64,000 nt of DNA from Microvirga sp. TS319 (GCF_041276405.1 NZ_JBGGGT010000002.1:2767001-2831000), one strand, 5' to 3'. Counted from the stretch's first letter, positions 19,067-27,928 are shown. Numbers and translations are program-made. Notes: generated from the letters alone by a model not told the origin.

Positions 19067-19996
19067 ATGCGACACCACGGTATTCATCACGTCACCGCCA
19101 TCGCGGGTCCGGCCCGTCGCAACCTCGATTTCTACACCCGGGTCCTCGGGCTTCGTCTCGTCAAGAAGACGGTCAATTTCGACGATCCCGGCACCTACCA
19201 TCTCTATTTCGGCGACAGCCACGGCAGCCCGGGATCGATCCTCACCTTCTTCCCCTGGGAGCATGTGGCTCCCGGTCGGACCGGAATCGGCTCGACCTCC
19301 GAGACCGCCTTCCGCGTGCCGGCAAGCTCCCTCGGCTACTGGAGCCATCGCTTCATCGAGCAGGGCGTCGAGCATGGCGCGCTGGAGAAGCGCTTCGGCG
19401 AGAGCGTCCTGCCCTTCAAGGATCCCCATGGCACCAGCCTGGCCCTCGTCGGAGTCGCCGATGCCGGGACCGAGGAGGCCTGGGCGGCGGGCGAGATTCC
19501 GGCGGAACATGCCATCCGGGGCCTGGAGGGCGTGACGCTCCTCGTGGAGAACGGCGAGCCCACCGGCGCGATCCTCACGGATGTCCTCGGCTTCCGCGAA
19601 GTGGCGCGGGAAGGCTCTCTCGTGCGCTACAGGAGCGACGCCGCCATCGGCGGCACCGTCGATATCCGCAGCGTCGGCGGCTTCCTGCCGGAGCGCATGG
19701 GCGGCGGGTCGGTGCATCACGTCGCATTCCGGGCCGCGGACGATGACGACCAGGCCAGGATGGTGAAGACTCTCGCGGAGAAATACGGCCTCCACACTAC
19801 GGAGCAGAAGGACCGGAACTACTTCCGTTCCGTCTATTTCCGCGAGCCCGGCGGTATTCTGTTCGAGATCGCCACCGATGCGCCCGGCTTTGCCGTGGAC
19901 GAGGCGGAGGATCGCCTGGGAAGCGAACTCAAGTTGCCCGCCTTCCTCGAGCCGAGCCGCCCCAAGATCGAGGCTCGTCTGCCTGAGCTGGCTTGA
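19067..19996 (+). CDS. glyoxalase/VOC ring-cleavage dioxygenase-like protein (MhqO type)
   Basis: This 309-residue protein has two vicinal-oxygen-chelate modules. The first opens GIHHVTAIAGPARRNLDFYTRVLGL, and the second has SVHHVAFRAADDDDQ and PGGILFEIATD. The His/His/Glu metal ligands at the expected places suggest a divalent-metal enzyme. Bacillus MhqO/MhqE/MhqA proteins of this layout are made under hydroquinone/quinone stress. The start ATG at 19067 has AAGGAA seven bases upstream. A carboxylesterase of the MhqD type follows 46 bases downstream, the same pairing as in mhqNOP/mhqED loci. The true substrate is unknown. Confidence 0.8.
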   Translation: MRHHGIHHVTAIAGPARRNLDFYTRVLGLRLVKKTVNFDDPGTYHLYFGDSHGSPGSILTFFPWEHVAPGRTGIGSTSETAFRVPASSLGYWSHRFIEQGVEHGALEKRFGESVLPFKDPHGTSLALVGVADAGTEEAWAAGEIPAEHAIRGLEGVTLLVENGEPTGAILTDVLGFREVAREGSLVRYRSDAAIGGTVDIRSVGGFLPERMGGGSVHHVAFRAADDDDQARMVKTLAEKYGLHTTEQKDRNYFRSVYFREPGGILFEIATDAPGFAVDEAEDRLGSELKLPAFLEPSRPKIEARLPELA

Positions 19997-20003
19997 CGAA
20001 AAC

Positions 20004-20025
20004 CCTCTCCCCTTCGGGGGAGAGG
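20004..20025. repeat. short perfect hairpin between the mhqO-like and mhqD-like genes
   Basis: CCTCTCCCC, loop TTCG, GGGGAGAGG: a 9-bp perfect stem with no T-run after it. Hairpins of this sequence are a common small intergenic element in alphaproteobacteria. Here it may act on mRNA stability between two co-transcribed genes. Confidence 0.6.
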
Positions 20026-20042
20026 ACAAGGTGAGAAAACCC

Positions 20043-20660
20043 ATGACCGAGCTGTCCTTTATCCATCGCTACGAGCCCGCCACCGAGCCCGGCCGCCCGC
20101 CTCTCCTGCTGCTTCACGGCACGGGCGGAGACGAGAACGACCTGATCTCCTTGGGCCGCATGGTCTCGCCCGGATCCGCCCTGCTCTCCCCGCGCGGCAA
20201 GGTGCTGGAGAACGGCATGCCGCGCTTCTTCCGCCGATTGGCGGAAGGCGTGTTCGACGAGGAGGACCTGCGCCTTCGCACCGGCGAACTCGCCGATTTC
20301 GTCACCGACGCGCGCAAGGCCTATGGCCTTGAGGCTCCGATCGCGCTCGGCTTCTCCAACGGCGCGAACATCGCCGCCGCGATGCTGATGCTGCGTCCCG
20401 CGGCGCTGTCGGGCGCCGCGCTGCTGCGCGCCATGGTGCCGTTCCAGAATGAGCCCAAGAGCGATCTTACAGGCAAGCGCGTGCTGATGGTGTCGGGGCT
20501 GATGGATCCGATCATTCCGGCCGACAACGCGGCGCGGCTCGCCGCATCGCTCGCGGCGTCGGGAGCGGAGGTCACGCATGAAACACTGCCGACCGGGCAC
20601 GGGCTGTCCCAGACCGACCTGCAGCTGCTCGTGAAGTGGTTTTCGGAGCAAGGGACGTAG
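20043..20660 (+). CDS. alpha/beta-hydrolase, MhqD-like carboxylesterase
   Basis: This 205-residue protein of the phospholipase/carboxylesterase family has oxyanion-hole sequence LLLHGTGGDEND (residues 22-33), nucleophile Ser105 in GFSNGAN, Asp155 in SGLMDPIIP and His186 in TGHGLS. The catalytic triad is complete. It is cytoplasmic, since there is no signal peptide. It follows the dioxygenase-like gene on the same strand and is probably co-transcribed, suggesting joint handling of quinone or aromatic stress products. Confidence 0.85.
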   Translation: MTELSFIHRYEPATEPGRPPLLLLHGTGGDENDLISLGRMVSPGSALLSPRGKVLENGMPRFFRRLAEGVFDEEDLRLRTGELADFVTDARKAYGLEAPIALGFSNGANIAAAMLMLRPAALSGAALLRAMVPFQNEPKSDLTGKRVLMVSGLMDPIIPADNAARLAASLAASGAEVTHETLPTGHGLSQTDLQLLVKWFSEQGT

Positions 20661-20767
20661 CGGCGCCGGCGCGAATAGCGCCTCACGCCCTCATCATTCA
20701 TCGTCATGGCCGCACTTGGTTTACGGCCATCCGCGTCTTCACGAGCCGACCAAGTCAAAAGACGTGG

Positions 20768-20790
20768 ATGCCCGGCTCAAGTCCGGGCAT
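20768..20790. repeat. short palindrome of the ATGCCCGG type
   Basis: ATGCCCGG, loop CTCAAGT, CCGGGCAT. This element is frequent between genes in Hyphomicrobiales, where it is often mistranslated as MPGLEPGI. It is unrelated in sequence to the longer repeat next to it. Confidence 0.6.
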
Positions 20791-20817
20791 GACGAGAATG
20801 ATGCTTCCACGATAGAG

Positions 20818-20957
20818 CAGCGCATCGGGCGAAAATTGAACCCGGTTTTCACGACCGTGGCCCTTCGGGCCCGCGCCGAACGATGCGCCATTGAAGGAGT
20901 GGAGCATCGGATTGGATCCCAAAGGTGCAAATCCACTTTTCACGTCCGATGCTCTAG
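20818..20957. repeat. dispersed palindromic repeat, two-unit locus
   Basis: Unit 1 runs AGCGCATCGGGCG to GAACGATGCGCC, with a GGCCCTTCGGGCC internal hairpin. Unit 2 runs GGAGCATCGGATT to CGTCCGATGCTCTAG. The last CTA is the complement of the stop codon of the minus-strand PLP enzyme. Confidence 0.85.
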
Positions 20958-22030
20958 AGAACCCCCGTTTCGAAGAAGCGCTCGATGGCCTCCTCGGAAG
21001 GCTTGATGTCGATGCCGCGCTCCTTGAGCCAGTCGTCGTTGAAATGCGTGGAGCGGTAGCGGTCGCCGGAATCGCACAGCAGCGTTACCACCGAGCCTGT
21101 CTCGCCCTGCCGCACCATGTCGCCGACGATCTGCGCCACAGCCCAGAGATTGGTGCCGGTCGAGCCGCCGCAGGATCGGCCGATGCGCCGGGAGAGAACC
21201 CGCGCTGCCGCGATGCTCGCGTCGTCGGGCACCGCATAGGCCCGGTCGATGAGTTCCGGCACGAAGGACGGCTCGCAGCGCGGCCGGCCGATGCCCTCGA
21301 TGACGGAAGGCGGCTCGCTGGTGGTGCATACGCTGCGGTCCGCCAGGTGCCGATGGAAGACCGAGGCCTCCGGATCGGCGAGGCACAGCTTCGTCGGCAG
21401 GCGGCGATAGCGGATGTAGCGCCCGAGCGTCGCCGAGGTGCCGCCGGTGCCCGCGCCGACCACGACCCAGCGCGGCACCGGATATTCCTCATGGGCCATC
21501 TGGCTGAAGATGGATTCCGCGATGTTGTTGTTGCCGCGCCAGTCCGTAGCCCGCTCGGCATAGGTGAACTGGTCCATGTAATGGCCGCCGAGATCGCGGG
21601 CGAGCCTCGCGCTCTCCTCGTACATCTCGGCAGGCGAATCCACGAAATGGCTCTCGCCGCCATAGAAGGCGATCTGCGCGATCTTCTCGGCGGAGGTCGA
21701 GCGCGGCATCACAGCGATGAAGCGCAAACCCAGCATCCGGGCGAAATAGGCCTCCGACACCGCCGTCGATCCGCTCGATGCCTCGATGATCGTCGTGTTC
21801 GGCCCGATCCAGCCGTTGCACAGCCCGTACAGGAACAGCGAACGCGCCAGCCGATGCTTGAGGCTGCCCGACGGATGGGTCGATTCATCCTTCAGGTACA
21901 GCGATATGCCGGGCAAGGCCGGCAGCGGCACCTGCAGGAGATGCGTATCCGACGAGCGGTTGAAATCCGCCTCGATGATCTGGATGGCGGTGGAAACCCA
22001 GGAGCGGTTGCATGAAACTGGCATGATCAT
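20954..22030 (-). CDS. PLP-dependent cysteine synthase-family enzyme, Cds1-like cysteine desulfhydrase
   Basis: This 358-residue fold-type II PLP enzyme has the lysine motif HPSGSLKHR (Lys58), the substrate loop [12 protein letters not shown] and the phosphate loop [27 protein letters not shown] and the long C-terminus resemble mycobacterial Cds1, a cysteine desulfhydrase giving H2S, pyruvate and ammonia, more than CysK, in which the loop is PxxSVKDR. The ATG at 22030 overlaps the pccB stop (ATGA), so it is translated with pccB. It could also act as a cysteine synthase; reaction direction cannot be read from sequence. Confidence 0.78.
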   Translation of the reverse strand: MIMPVSCNRSWVSTAIQIIEADFNRSSDTHLLQVPLPALPGISLYLKDESTHPSGSLKHRLARSLFLYGLCNGWIGPNTTIIEASSGSTAVSEAYFARMLGLRFIAVMPRSTSAEKIAQIAFYGGESHFVDSPAEMYEESARLARDLGGHYMDQFTYAERATDWRGNNNIAESIFSQMAHEEYPVPRWVVVGAGTGGTSATLGRYIRYRRLPTKLCLADPEASVFHRHLADRSVCTTSEPPSVIEGIGRPRCEPSFVPELIDRAYAVPDDASIAAARVLSRRIGRSCGGSTGTNLWAVAQIVGDMVRQGETGSVVTLLCDSGDRYRSTHFNDDWLKERGIDIKPSEEAIERFFETGVL

Positions 22031-23559
22031 AGCGGAATATTATCGTGCTTTTTCCAGGGCTGCTCGGTTTCCTTATGCCGCAGCATGGCGAGCGCCCGGG
22101 CGATCCGCCGGCGGGTCGAATGCGGCATGATCACCTCGTCGATATAGCCGCGCTCGGCCGCCACGAACGGCGACATGAAGCGGTCCTCGTATTCCTTGGT
22201 CCGCGCCGCGATCTTGTCGGCATCGCCCAGATCCTGGCGGAAGATGATCTCCACCGCGCCCTTGGCTCCCATCACGGCAATCTGCGCCGATGGCCAGGCA
22301 TAGTTGACGTCGCCGCCGATATGTTTGGACGCCATCACGTCATAGGCCCCGCCAAAGGCCTTGCGCGTGATCACCGTCACCAGCGGCACCGTCGCCTGCG
22401 CATAGGCAAACAGCAGCTTCGCGCCGTGCTTGATCAGGCCGCCATATTCCTGCGCCGTGCCGGGCAGAAACCCCGGCACGTCCGCGAAGGTGACGATCGG
22501 GATGTTGAACGCGTCGCAAAAGCGCACGAAGCGCGCCGCCTTGCGCGAGGCATCCGAGTCGAGCACGCCCGCCAGCACCATCGGCTGGTTGGCCACGAAC
22601 CCCACCGTGCGGCCCTCGAGGCGCCCGAAGCCGGTCAGGATGTTCTTGGCATACGCCTCCTGGAGCTCGAAGAAGTCGCCCTCGTCCACGACCTTCAGGA
22701 TCAGCTCCTTCATGTCGTAGGGCTTGTTGGGATGGTCCGGGATCAGCGTGTCGAGGCTGGCGTCCACCCGGTCCGGGTCGTCGAAGCTCGGGATTTCCGG
22801 CACGCCGTCCATGTTGTTGGCGGGCAGGAAGTCGAGCAGGCGGCGCACCTGCAGCAGCGCCTCGACGTCGTTGTCGTAGGCGCCGTCGGCGACCGACGAC
22901 TTGGTGGTGTGGACCTTGGCGCCGCCGAGCTCCTCGGCCGTGACGGTCTCGTTGGTGACGGTCTTGACCACGTCGGGGCCGGTGACGAACATGTACGAGC
23001 GGTCGCGCACCATGAAGATGAAGTCGGTCATGGCCGGCGAATAGACGTCGCCACCCGCGCACGGGCCCATGATGACCGAGATCTGCGGGATCACCCCGGA
23101 GGCGATCACGTTGCGCCGGAACACCTCGCCGTAGCCGCCGAGCGCGGCCACGCCCTCCTGGATGCGCGCGCCGCCGGCATCGAACAGGCCCACGATCGGA
23201 GCGCGCATTTTCAGGGCCATGTCCTGGATCTTGGTGATCTTCTGGGCATGGGCCTCGGAGAGCGAGCCGCCGAACACGGTGAAATCCTTGGCGAAGACGA
23301 AGACCGTGCGGCCGTTGACCGTGCCCCAGCCGGTGACGACGCCGTCGCCCGGGATCTTGGCTTGGTCCATGCCGAAATCCGCCGAGCGGTGCTCGACGAA
23401 CATGTCGAACTCCTCGAACGAGCCCGTGTCGAGCAACAGCTCGAGGCGCTCGCGCGCCGTGAGCTTGCCGCGGCCATGCTGCGCCTGAATGCGCTTGGCG
23501 CCGCCGCCGAGGCGGGCCTGCCCCCGCCGCTCTTCAAGCCGTTCGAGAATGTCTTTCAT
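22027..23559 (-). CDS. pccB: propionyl-CoA carboxylase beta subunit
   Basis: This 510-residue carboxyltransferase pairs with PccA and moves CO2 from biotin to propionyl-CoA. The two crotonase-like halves show the usual sites: [47 protein letters not shown], then [24 protein letters not shown] and [13 protein letters not shown]. The C-terminal [18 protein letters not shown] is standard. The start at 23559 begins [11 protein letters not shown], the family start; upstream codons are non-conserved. It is coupled downstream to the Cds1-like gene. Confidence 0.95.
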   Translation of the reverse strand: MKDILERLEERRGQARLGGGAKRIQAQHGRGKLTARERLELLLDTGSFEEFDMFVEHRSADFGMDQAKIPGDGVVTGWGTVNGRTVFVFAKDFTVFGGSLSEAHAQKITKIQDMALKMRAPIVGLFDAGGARIQEGVAALGGYGEVFRRNVIASGVIPQISVIMGPCAGGDVYSPAMTDFIFMVRDRSYMFVTGPDVVKTVTNETVTAEELGGAKVHTTKSSVADGAYDNDVEALLQVRRLLDFLPANNMDGVPEIPSFDDPDRVDASLDTLIPDHPNKPYDMKELILKVVDEGDFFELQEAYAKNILTGFGRLEGRTVGFVANQPMVLAGVLDSDASRKAARFVRFCDAFNIPIVTFADVPGFLPGTAQEYGGLIKHGAKLLFAYAQATVPLVTVITRKAFGGAYDVMASKHIGGDVNYAWPSAQIAVMGAKGAVEIIFRQDLGDADKIAARTKEYEDRFMSPFVAAERGYIDEVIMPHSTRRRIARALAMLRHKETEQPWKKHDNIPL

Positions 23560-23712
23560 GGATAGTCCCTGATACCGGGAGATGGATCGCTCCCGATTAG
23601 CACAGCCATAAGCCGCCCCAAAGTCCCACGAAGGAAGTGTGCTCCGGAGCACTTCACAGGACGGCTCCCGCGCGCTAAGACAGCTCCGTTATAACATTAT
23701 AATGGATAAACC

Positions 23713-24090
23713 ATGAACACCATGAAAGCTCTTGCAGCCCTCGCCCTCGCCCTCTCCCTGTCGGCCGCCGGCTGCGCCAGCCGCTCCGAGGACGTGGCGG
23801 CATCCTACGTCTCCTCGTCCATGTACTCCGGCTATAGCTGCCGCGAGCTGAGCGCCGAGGCCCAGCGGGTCAGTTCAGCCGCAGCCGCAGCCGCGGGCAC
23901 GCAGGATTCCGCCCGCATCCGGGATACGATCGCCACCACCGCCGCCCTCGTGGTCTTCTGGCCCGCCGCCTTCTTCGTCGGCGGCAACGGCGCCCAGGCG
24001 GCCGAGCTCGGACGCCTGAAGGGCCAGATGCAGGCAATCGAGGAAGCCTCGGTCAGAAGGCATTGCGGCATCACCTTCCGCCGCGTCTAA
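23713..24090 (+). CDS. small lipoprotein of unknown function
   Basis: The protein has 125 residues with signal peptide and lipobox SAAGC (Cys21). A hydrophobic Gly/Ala segment (TTAALVVFWPAAFFVGGNG, about residues 75-93) suggests a second membrane-associated helix. Mature Cys residues lie in YSCREL and RRHCGI. A TATAAT (23698-23703) lies ten bases before the ATG, with no clear -35 and no clear ribosome site. It stands alone between pccB (divergent) and a repeat array. I recognise no family. Confidence 0.65.
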   Translation: MNTMKALAALALALSLSAAGCASRSEDVAASYVSSSMYSGYSCRELSAEAQRVSSAAAAAAGTQDSARIRDTIATTAALVVFWPAAFFVGGNGAQAAELGRLKGQMQAIEEASVRRHCGITFRRV

Positions 24091-24103
24091 GCCCTCGAAA
24101 GAT

Positions 24104-24338
24104 CTAGAGCATCGGACGTGAAAAGTGGACTCCACTTTTTGGGATCGAATCCGATGCTCTCTTCTTGGAATGAGCACATCGTTCTGGCGGAAAACCGGAT
24201 CCACTTTTTCGCACGATGCGCCGGAGCATCGGACCCAAAAGTGGATTTGCACTTTTGGGATCAATTAGATGCTCTCTTTTTGGAATGAGCGCATCGTTCT
24301 GGCGAAAAACCGGGTCCACTTTTCCGCACGATGCGCTC
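24104..24338. repeat. composite palindromic repeat array, A-B-A-B
   Basis: Two copies of a two-part element lie in tandem. Part A runs TAGAGCATCGGAC to TCCGATGCTC, with inner arms AAAAGTGGA and TCCACTTTT. Part B runs GAGCGCATCGTTCTGGCG to CGCACGATGCGC, with AACCGGGTCCACTTTT. The spacer CTTCTTGGAATGAG or CTTTTTGGAATGAG joins A to B each time. This is the clearest full-length form of the family in the window. Confidence 0.9.
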
Positions 24339-24375
24339 GGGAAAAACCCGCCGGGCATCGGCGCCGGCGGGTTCG

Positions 24376-25164
24376 TTACGAGAGGGCCCCGAGGCGGTAG
24401 ACCTCGGAGGCGGCCCTGAAATCGGCCTCGCGCCTGCGGCGGCGCTCCATGGCTTCCTCGTCCTCGCCCCAGACGCTTTCCTGGTACAGTTCGTCCACAT
24501 GGGCGGCGGCCCAGGCCCCGTCGGGGTCGAGCGGCCCCAAGGCATGGGCCAGGGCGATCAGCACCGATCCGGAAAGCGTGGTCATCACATGCAGGGCGGC
24601 GAGCGCGAAGGGCGAATCGATCCGCTCGAGGGCCGACCGGATCGCGGCGACCGCCTCATCCGGCTGGGTCACGTGCATGACGCCTTCCGCCAGGGTGAAG
24701 CGGGCGCCATGGCTGTCCCTGGCCCAATCCAGAATCGGGTTCCAGGCATCATCCTGCGCCTGGACGAGCCTCGCGGGCTCGCTCACGCGGTAGAGGACGA
24801 GGTCGGATCCCGCATATCGCACCAGATCCTCCACCACCTCGGCCCGGCGCGCCGCCACGCCGTCGATGGCGGAATTGACGATGCGGGTGATCGGCATCGT
24901 CGCGGGATCGATCTCGGTCTCCTGTGCCGCCCATTCCCGGGCCATCGCCTCGGCGAGCGCGCGCGACGGCACCGCCAGCGCCTGCTTGCCCGGGGTTTTC
25001 GCCATCCGCCCGTCGAGGGCAAGATGGAAGAGGCCGTCCCGCTCCGCGACGCCCGCCTCCTTATAGAAGCGCTTCGGCAGCATGGGCTTCATGCCGGCTT
25101 GGGCCGCCCGCATGGGGTCGGGCTCGTCCTGTGATGGGAACCAGTCGCGTGAAGAATCTGTCAT
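24376..25164 (-). CDS. ATP12-family F1-ATPase assembly chaperone
   Basis: A 262-residue protein of the ATP12 family, which helps insert the F1 alpha subunit. It contains LPKRFYKEAGVAERDGLFHLALDGRMAKTPGK, PITRIVNSAIDG and SDLVLYR, with a DELYQESVWGEDEEA tail, all typical. It is cytoplasmic. The start at 25164 has no good ribosome site, and Met18 is an alternative. The HAD gene ends 29 bases upstream on the same strand, so the two form a small operon, usually with rluC upstream in related bacteria. Confidence 0.9.
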   Translation of the reverse strand: MTDSSRDWFPSQDEPDPMRAAQAGMKPMLPKRFYKEAGVAERDGLFHLALDGRMAKTPGKQALAVPSRALAEAMAREWAAQETEIDPATMPITRIVNSAIDGVAARRAEVVEDLVRYAGSDLVLYRVSEPARLVQAQDDAWNPILDWARDSHGARFTLAEGVMHVTQPDEAVAAIRSALERIDSPFALAALHVMTTLSGSVLIALAHALGPLDPDGAWAAAHVDELYQESVWGEDEEAMERRRRREADFRAASEVYRLGALS

Positions 25165-25193
25165 GGGGGAGAAATAGGCGATCGGACGGAAAG

Positions 25194-25859
25194 TTACGAG
25201 AGGTTCGCGATGAAAGTCCGGAGCATCGGCTCGAGTTCCCCATAGCTGTCGACGATGCGGTGAGCCCCCGCCTCGTTCAGCGCCGCGACAGGCTGGAAGC
25301 CCCAGGACACACCGATCGGAAGCACCCCGGCGGCCCGCGCCATTCCCATGTCGTAGCTGGAATCGCCGATCATCAACGTGTCTTCCGGTGCAACGCCGAT
25401 GGCCGCCATCGCCTGCAGGATCATGGCCGGATGAGGTTTCGAGGGCGCGTCGTCGGCGGTCTGGGTCGTGGCGAAGACCCCCTCCCAGCCCTGCTGTGAA
25501 ATCAGGCGCACGACCCCTTTTCGGGATTTGCCCGTCGCAAGCCCGAGACGCACGTCGTCGCGGCCCTTGAGCCATGCGATGCACTCGCCTGCCCCCGGAA
25601 AGAGCGGCGCCTCGTTGACCGGATCCCGATGCAGAACGGTATAGGCATCCCTGTAGGCCTGAGCCAAACCTTCCACCGGAGCCTTCGGCCCGGCGAGCAC
25701 CGTAAAGGCCTCCACCAGCGACAGGCCGACGATCGAGAGGGCGCGCTCCCGGCTCGGCGGCTCCAGCCCATAGGCGTGGAACGCCCCGCACACCGAGGCC
25801 ACGATGACGTTCTGACTGTCGACGAGCGTTCCGTCGACATCGAAGAGAATGAGCTTCAC
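25194..25859 (-). CDS. HAD-superfamily phosphatase, phosphoglycolate-phosphatase-like
   Basis: A 221-residue HAD hydrolase: LILFDVDGTLVDSQ (nucleophile Asp7, acid Asp9), LGLATGKSRKG for motif II/III with Lys, and MIGDSSYDMGMA for motif IV. A helical cap lies between residues 15 and 85. The start is a GTG at 25859 with GGGGAC upstream. The gene lies between a tiny lipoprotein gene and ATP12, same strand, 18 and 29 bases apart. The substrate is unknown; cap type and length fit small phosphorylated metabolites. Confidence 0.88.
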   Translation of the reverse strand: MKLILFDVDGTLVDSQNVIVASVCGAFHAYGLEPPSRERALSIVGLSLVEAFTVLAGPKAPVEGLAQAYRDAYTVLHRDPVNEAPLFPGAGECIAWLKGRDDVRLGLATGKSRKGVVRLISQQGWEGVFATTQTADDAPSKPHPAMILQAMAAIGVAPEDTLMIGDSSYDMGMARAAGVLPIGVSWGFQPVAALNEAGAHRIVDSYGELEPMLRTFIANLS

Positions 25860-25877
25860 CAGGACGTCCCCGCTCGC

Positions 25878-26003
25878 TCAGCCCTGAGGATGGGAACCAT
25901 GACAGAACTGGGGCGTATTGATGTTCCAGTTGCCGCACTTGTCGCAGGCGGTCGCCAGGAATCCGATGCCGATTACGAAGATCGCTTGGAGGAGACGCTT
26001 CAT
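25878..26003 (-). CDS. 41-residue lipoprotein with CxxC
   Basis: The minus strand encodes MKRLLQAIFVIGIGFLATAC, then DKCGNWNINTPQFCHGSHPQ and Gly-stop. The first 20 residues form a lipoprotein signal (lipobox LATAC, Cys20), leaving a 22-residue mature peptide with CxxC (C-D-K-C) and one more Cys. AGGGG lies about 11 bases before the ATG. The HAD gene starts 18 bases downstream. The peptide is too short for a domain call, but signal peptide, ribosome site and spacing support a real gene. Confidence 0.65.
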   Translation of the reverse strand: MKRLLQAIFVIGIGFLATACDKCGNWNINTPQFCHGSHPQG

Positions 26004-26169
26004 CACCCATTGCCCCTTTTCTGAAGCGGCACCTTATTCAATTCATCCGCTTCCTGCTAGAGCATCACTCCCGTCGAAGCCTGGGGATGTCGGGCCGGGC
26101 GAGCGACCATCTGTCCGGACTCGCCACGGGTCGAATAAGCACTATTTTTCAGCAAGCCCGCCAAGTTTG

Positions 26170-26211
26170 CCAAGACGAACGAACCAAGACGACCGAACCA
26201 AGACAATCGAA
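26170..26211. repeat. 14-base direct repeat, three copies, upstream of the HWE kinase
   Basis: CCAAGACGAACGAA, CCAAGACGACCGAA and CCAAGACAATCGAA follow one another without gaps, then TCAAGG. The array ends 17 bases before the GTG start of the histidine kinase. It may be an operator, a leader feature or simple repeat growth. Confidence 0.75.
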
Positions 26212-26228
26212 TCAAGGCTCCCGACACA

Positions 26229-27797
26229 GTGAACGACAACCTTCTGCGGCGGATCGAGGAATTGGAGCGCGCCAACAGTGAACTGCGCCTACGGCTCCGC
26301 GAACAGGACGAACTCGCGCAGGCGGCCGCATTGCATCACGAGGCCCGAGGCCGTGGACATGCGCAGGAGCTGTCCTCCGCATCTCTGCGCATCGACGCCC
26401 TGCAGGTCTCGCGCGATTCCCTGCAGGCGGACGAGAGCCGCTTGCGCGAAAGCGAAACGCGCGCGCGCGCCAGTGAGGAGAAGCTCAGGCAGATCGCCGA
26501 CAACCTTCCCGCCCTGATCGCCTATGTCGACAGCGACGAGCGCTACCGCTTCAACAACAGGGCCTACGAGACCTGGCTGCTCCAATCCCCCGAGGACCTG
26601 TTCGGCGTTCAGCTGAAGGACGCCGTCGGAGAGGCCACCTATGGCCGCGTGAAGCCCCTCATCGACGCCGTTTTCTCGGGACAGCGTGTCTGTCATGAAT
26701 GGTGGGCGCATTTCCCCAGCGGACTGCGCTACGTCAAATCGGAGTACATTCCGGACCAGCGGGGGGATGGCAGCGTCGCCGGCTTCTACGTGCTCGCCTC
26801 CGATCTGACGGACATCAAGCAATCGCAAGCCGCGCTGTCCGAGAGCGAGGCCCGGCTGCGCCTGGCCATCGACGCCGGGCATATGGCGATCTGGGAAGCG
26901 GACACCGCCACAAGCACGATCAAATCCTCGCCGGAGCTGAACCGCCTTCTCGGTCTGCCCCCGGCTTTCATGCCGACCACGATCGACATCCGGCAGCGCC
27001 TTGCGCCGGGTGAGAGGGTCAGGCTCTGGCGGGTGACCCTGGAGGCCCTGGCCCGGGGCGACCGCTTCGCCGAAACGGAGCTGCAGGTCGTCTGGCCCGA
27101 TGGCTCGCTGCGCTGGCTGTTGCTGCGGGTCGAATTGCTGGATATCGACAACGGCGTTCCGGCCCGCACCATTGGGGTCGCCCTGGACATCACCGCCCGC
27201 AAGAAAGCGGAAGAACATCAGCAATTGCTGATCAACGAGCTCAATCACCGGGTCAAGAACACGCTCGCCACCGTGCAGTCGATCGCCACCCAGAGCCTGC
27301 GCAGCGCGGCGACCACCACGGAAGCCCGCGAGGCGGTCGAGGGCCGCCTTTTCGCCCTCTCGCGCGCTCACGACGTCCTCACGCGCGAGAACTGGGACGG
27401 AGCCTCCCTGGCGGAGCTGGTTCAACAGGCGATCGAGCCGTTTCGCGGGGCGAAAGACCGGTTCGAGGTGTCCGGCCCCGACATCCGCCTGCCACCCCGC
27501 ATCGCTCTTGCCCTTGCCATGGCCCTTCAGGAACTCGGCACCAACGCGGTCAAATACGGCGCCCTGTCGCGCGAGGGCGGACATGTCGCCATCGGATGGA
27601 TCGTTCCGGACCGGGAATCCAGCCCGCGGCTCAAGATGACCTGGCGGGAAATGGACGGCCCTCCCGTCGCGACGCCCGAACGCCGGGGCTTCGGAACCCG
27701 GCTCATCGAGCGCAGCCTCGCCCAGGAGCTCGGCGGGTCGGTCACCATCGACTTCGCGCCGACAGGGGTCGTCTGCACGATCAACGCGCGCCTATAG
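26229..27797 (+). CDS. soluble PAS-domain HWE-family histidine kinase
   Basis: This 522-residue protein has no membrane segment. It has an N-terminal coiled coil (residues 1-85), a PAS domain (about 88-205: NLPALIAYVDSDERYRFNN), a second PAS/PAC (about 210-325, ending RTIGVALDITARKKAEE) and an HWE kinase core. The phospho-acceptor His340 is in LINELNHRVKNTLATVQSIA, ALQELGTNAVKYGAL is the N-box and WREMDGPP supplies the W-x-E. The start is GTG at 26229 with a weak AAGG site. No response regulator is adjacent, so the partner is unknown. In alphaproteobacteria such kinases often feed the general stress or light pathways. The TAG stop abuts a repeat. Confidence 0.9.
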   Translation: MNDNLLRRIEELERANSELRLRLREQDELAQAAALHHEARGRGHAQELSSASLRIDALQVSRDSLQADESRLRESETRARASEEKLRQIADNLPALIAYVDSDERYRFNNRAYETWLLQSPEDLFGVQLKDAVGEATYGRVKPLIDAVFSGQRVCHEWWAHFPSGLRYVKSEYIPDQRGDGSVAGFYVLASDLTDIKQSQAALSESEARLRLAIDAGHMAIWEADTATSTIKSSPELNRLLGLPPAFMPTTIDIRQRLAPGERVRLWRVTLEALARGDRFAETELQVVWPDGSLRWLLLRVELLDIDNGVPARTIGVALDITARKKAEEHQQLLINELNHRVKNTLATVQSIATQSLRSAATTTEAREAVEGRLFALSRAHDVLTRENWDGASLAELVQQAIEPFRGAKDRFEVSGPDIRLPPRIALALAMALQELGTNAVKYGALSREGGHVAIGWIVPDRESSPRLKMTWREMDGPPVATPERRGFGTRLIERSLAQELGGSVTIDFAPTGVVCTINARL

Positions 27798-27905
27798 CAT
27801 CGGACCCATAAGTGGAATTCACTTTTGGGATCGCTCCGATGCTCCCTTCTTGGATGAGTGCATCGTCCTTGCGAAAAACCGGGCCACTTTTTCGCACGAT
27901 GCGCT
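27795..27905. repeat. dispersed palindromic repeat, A-B locus
   Basis: Part A starts TAGCATCGGACCC at the kinase stop codon and ends TCCGATGCTCC. Part B runs GAGTGCATCGTCCTTGCG to GCACGATGCGCT, joined by CTTCTTGGAT. It separates two convergent genes. Confidence 0.85.
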
Positions 27906-27928
27906 CGCGGAGAGTTCCGAGCCTGCAA

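Noticed and set aside
20768..20790. Terminator for the mhqD-like gene
   Set aside because: The ATGCCCGG hairpin is not followed by a T-run on the plus strand and belongs to a widespread interspersed element.
22045..23565. Plus-strand open frame of 506 codons over pccB
   Set aside because: Antisense shadow of pccB.
25165..26010. Upstream extension of the ATP12 frame
   Set aside because: It reads through the HAD and small lipoprotein genes in another frame. ATP12 homology starts after 25164.
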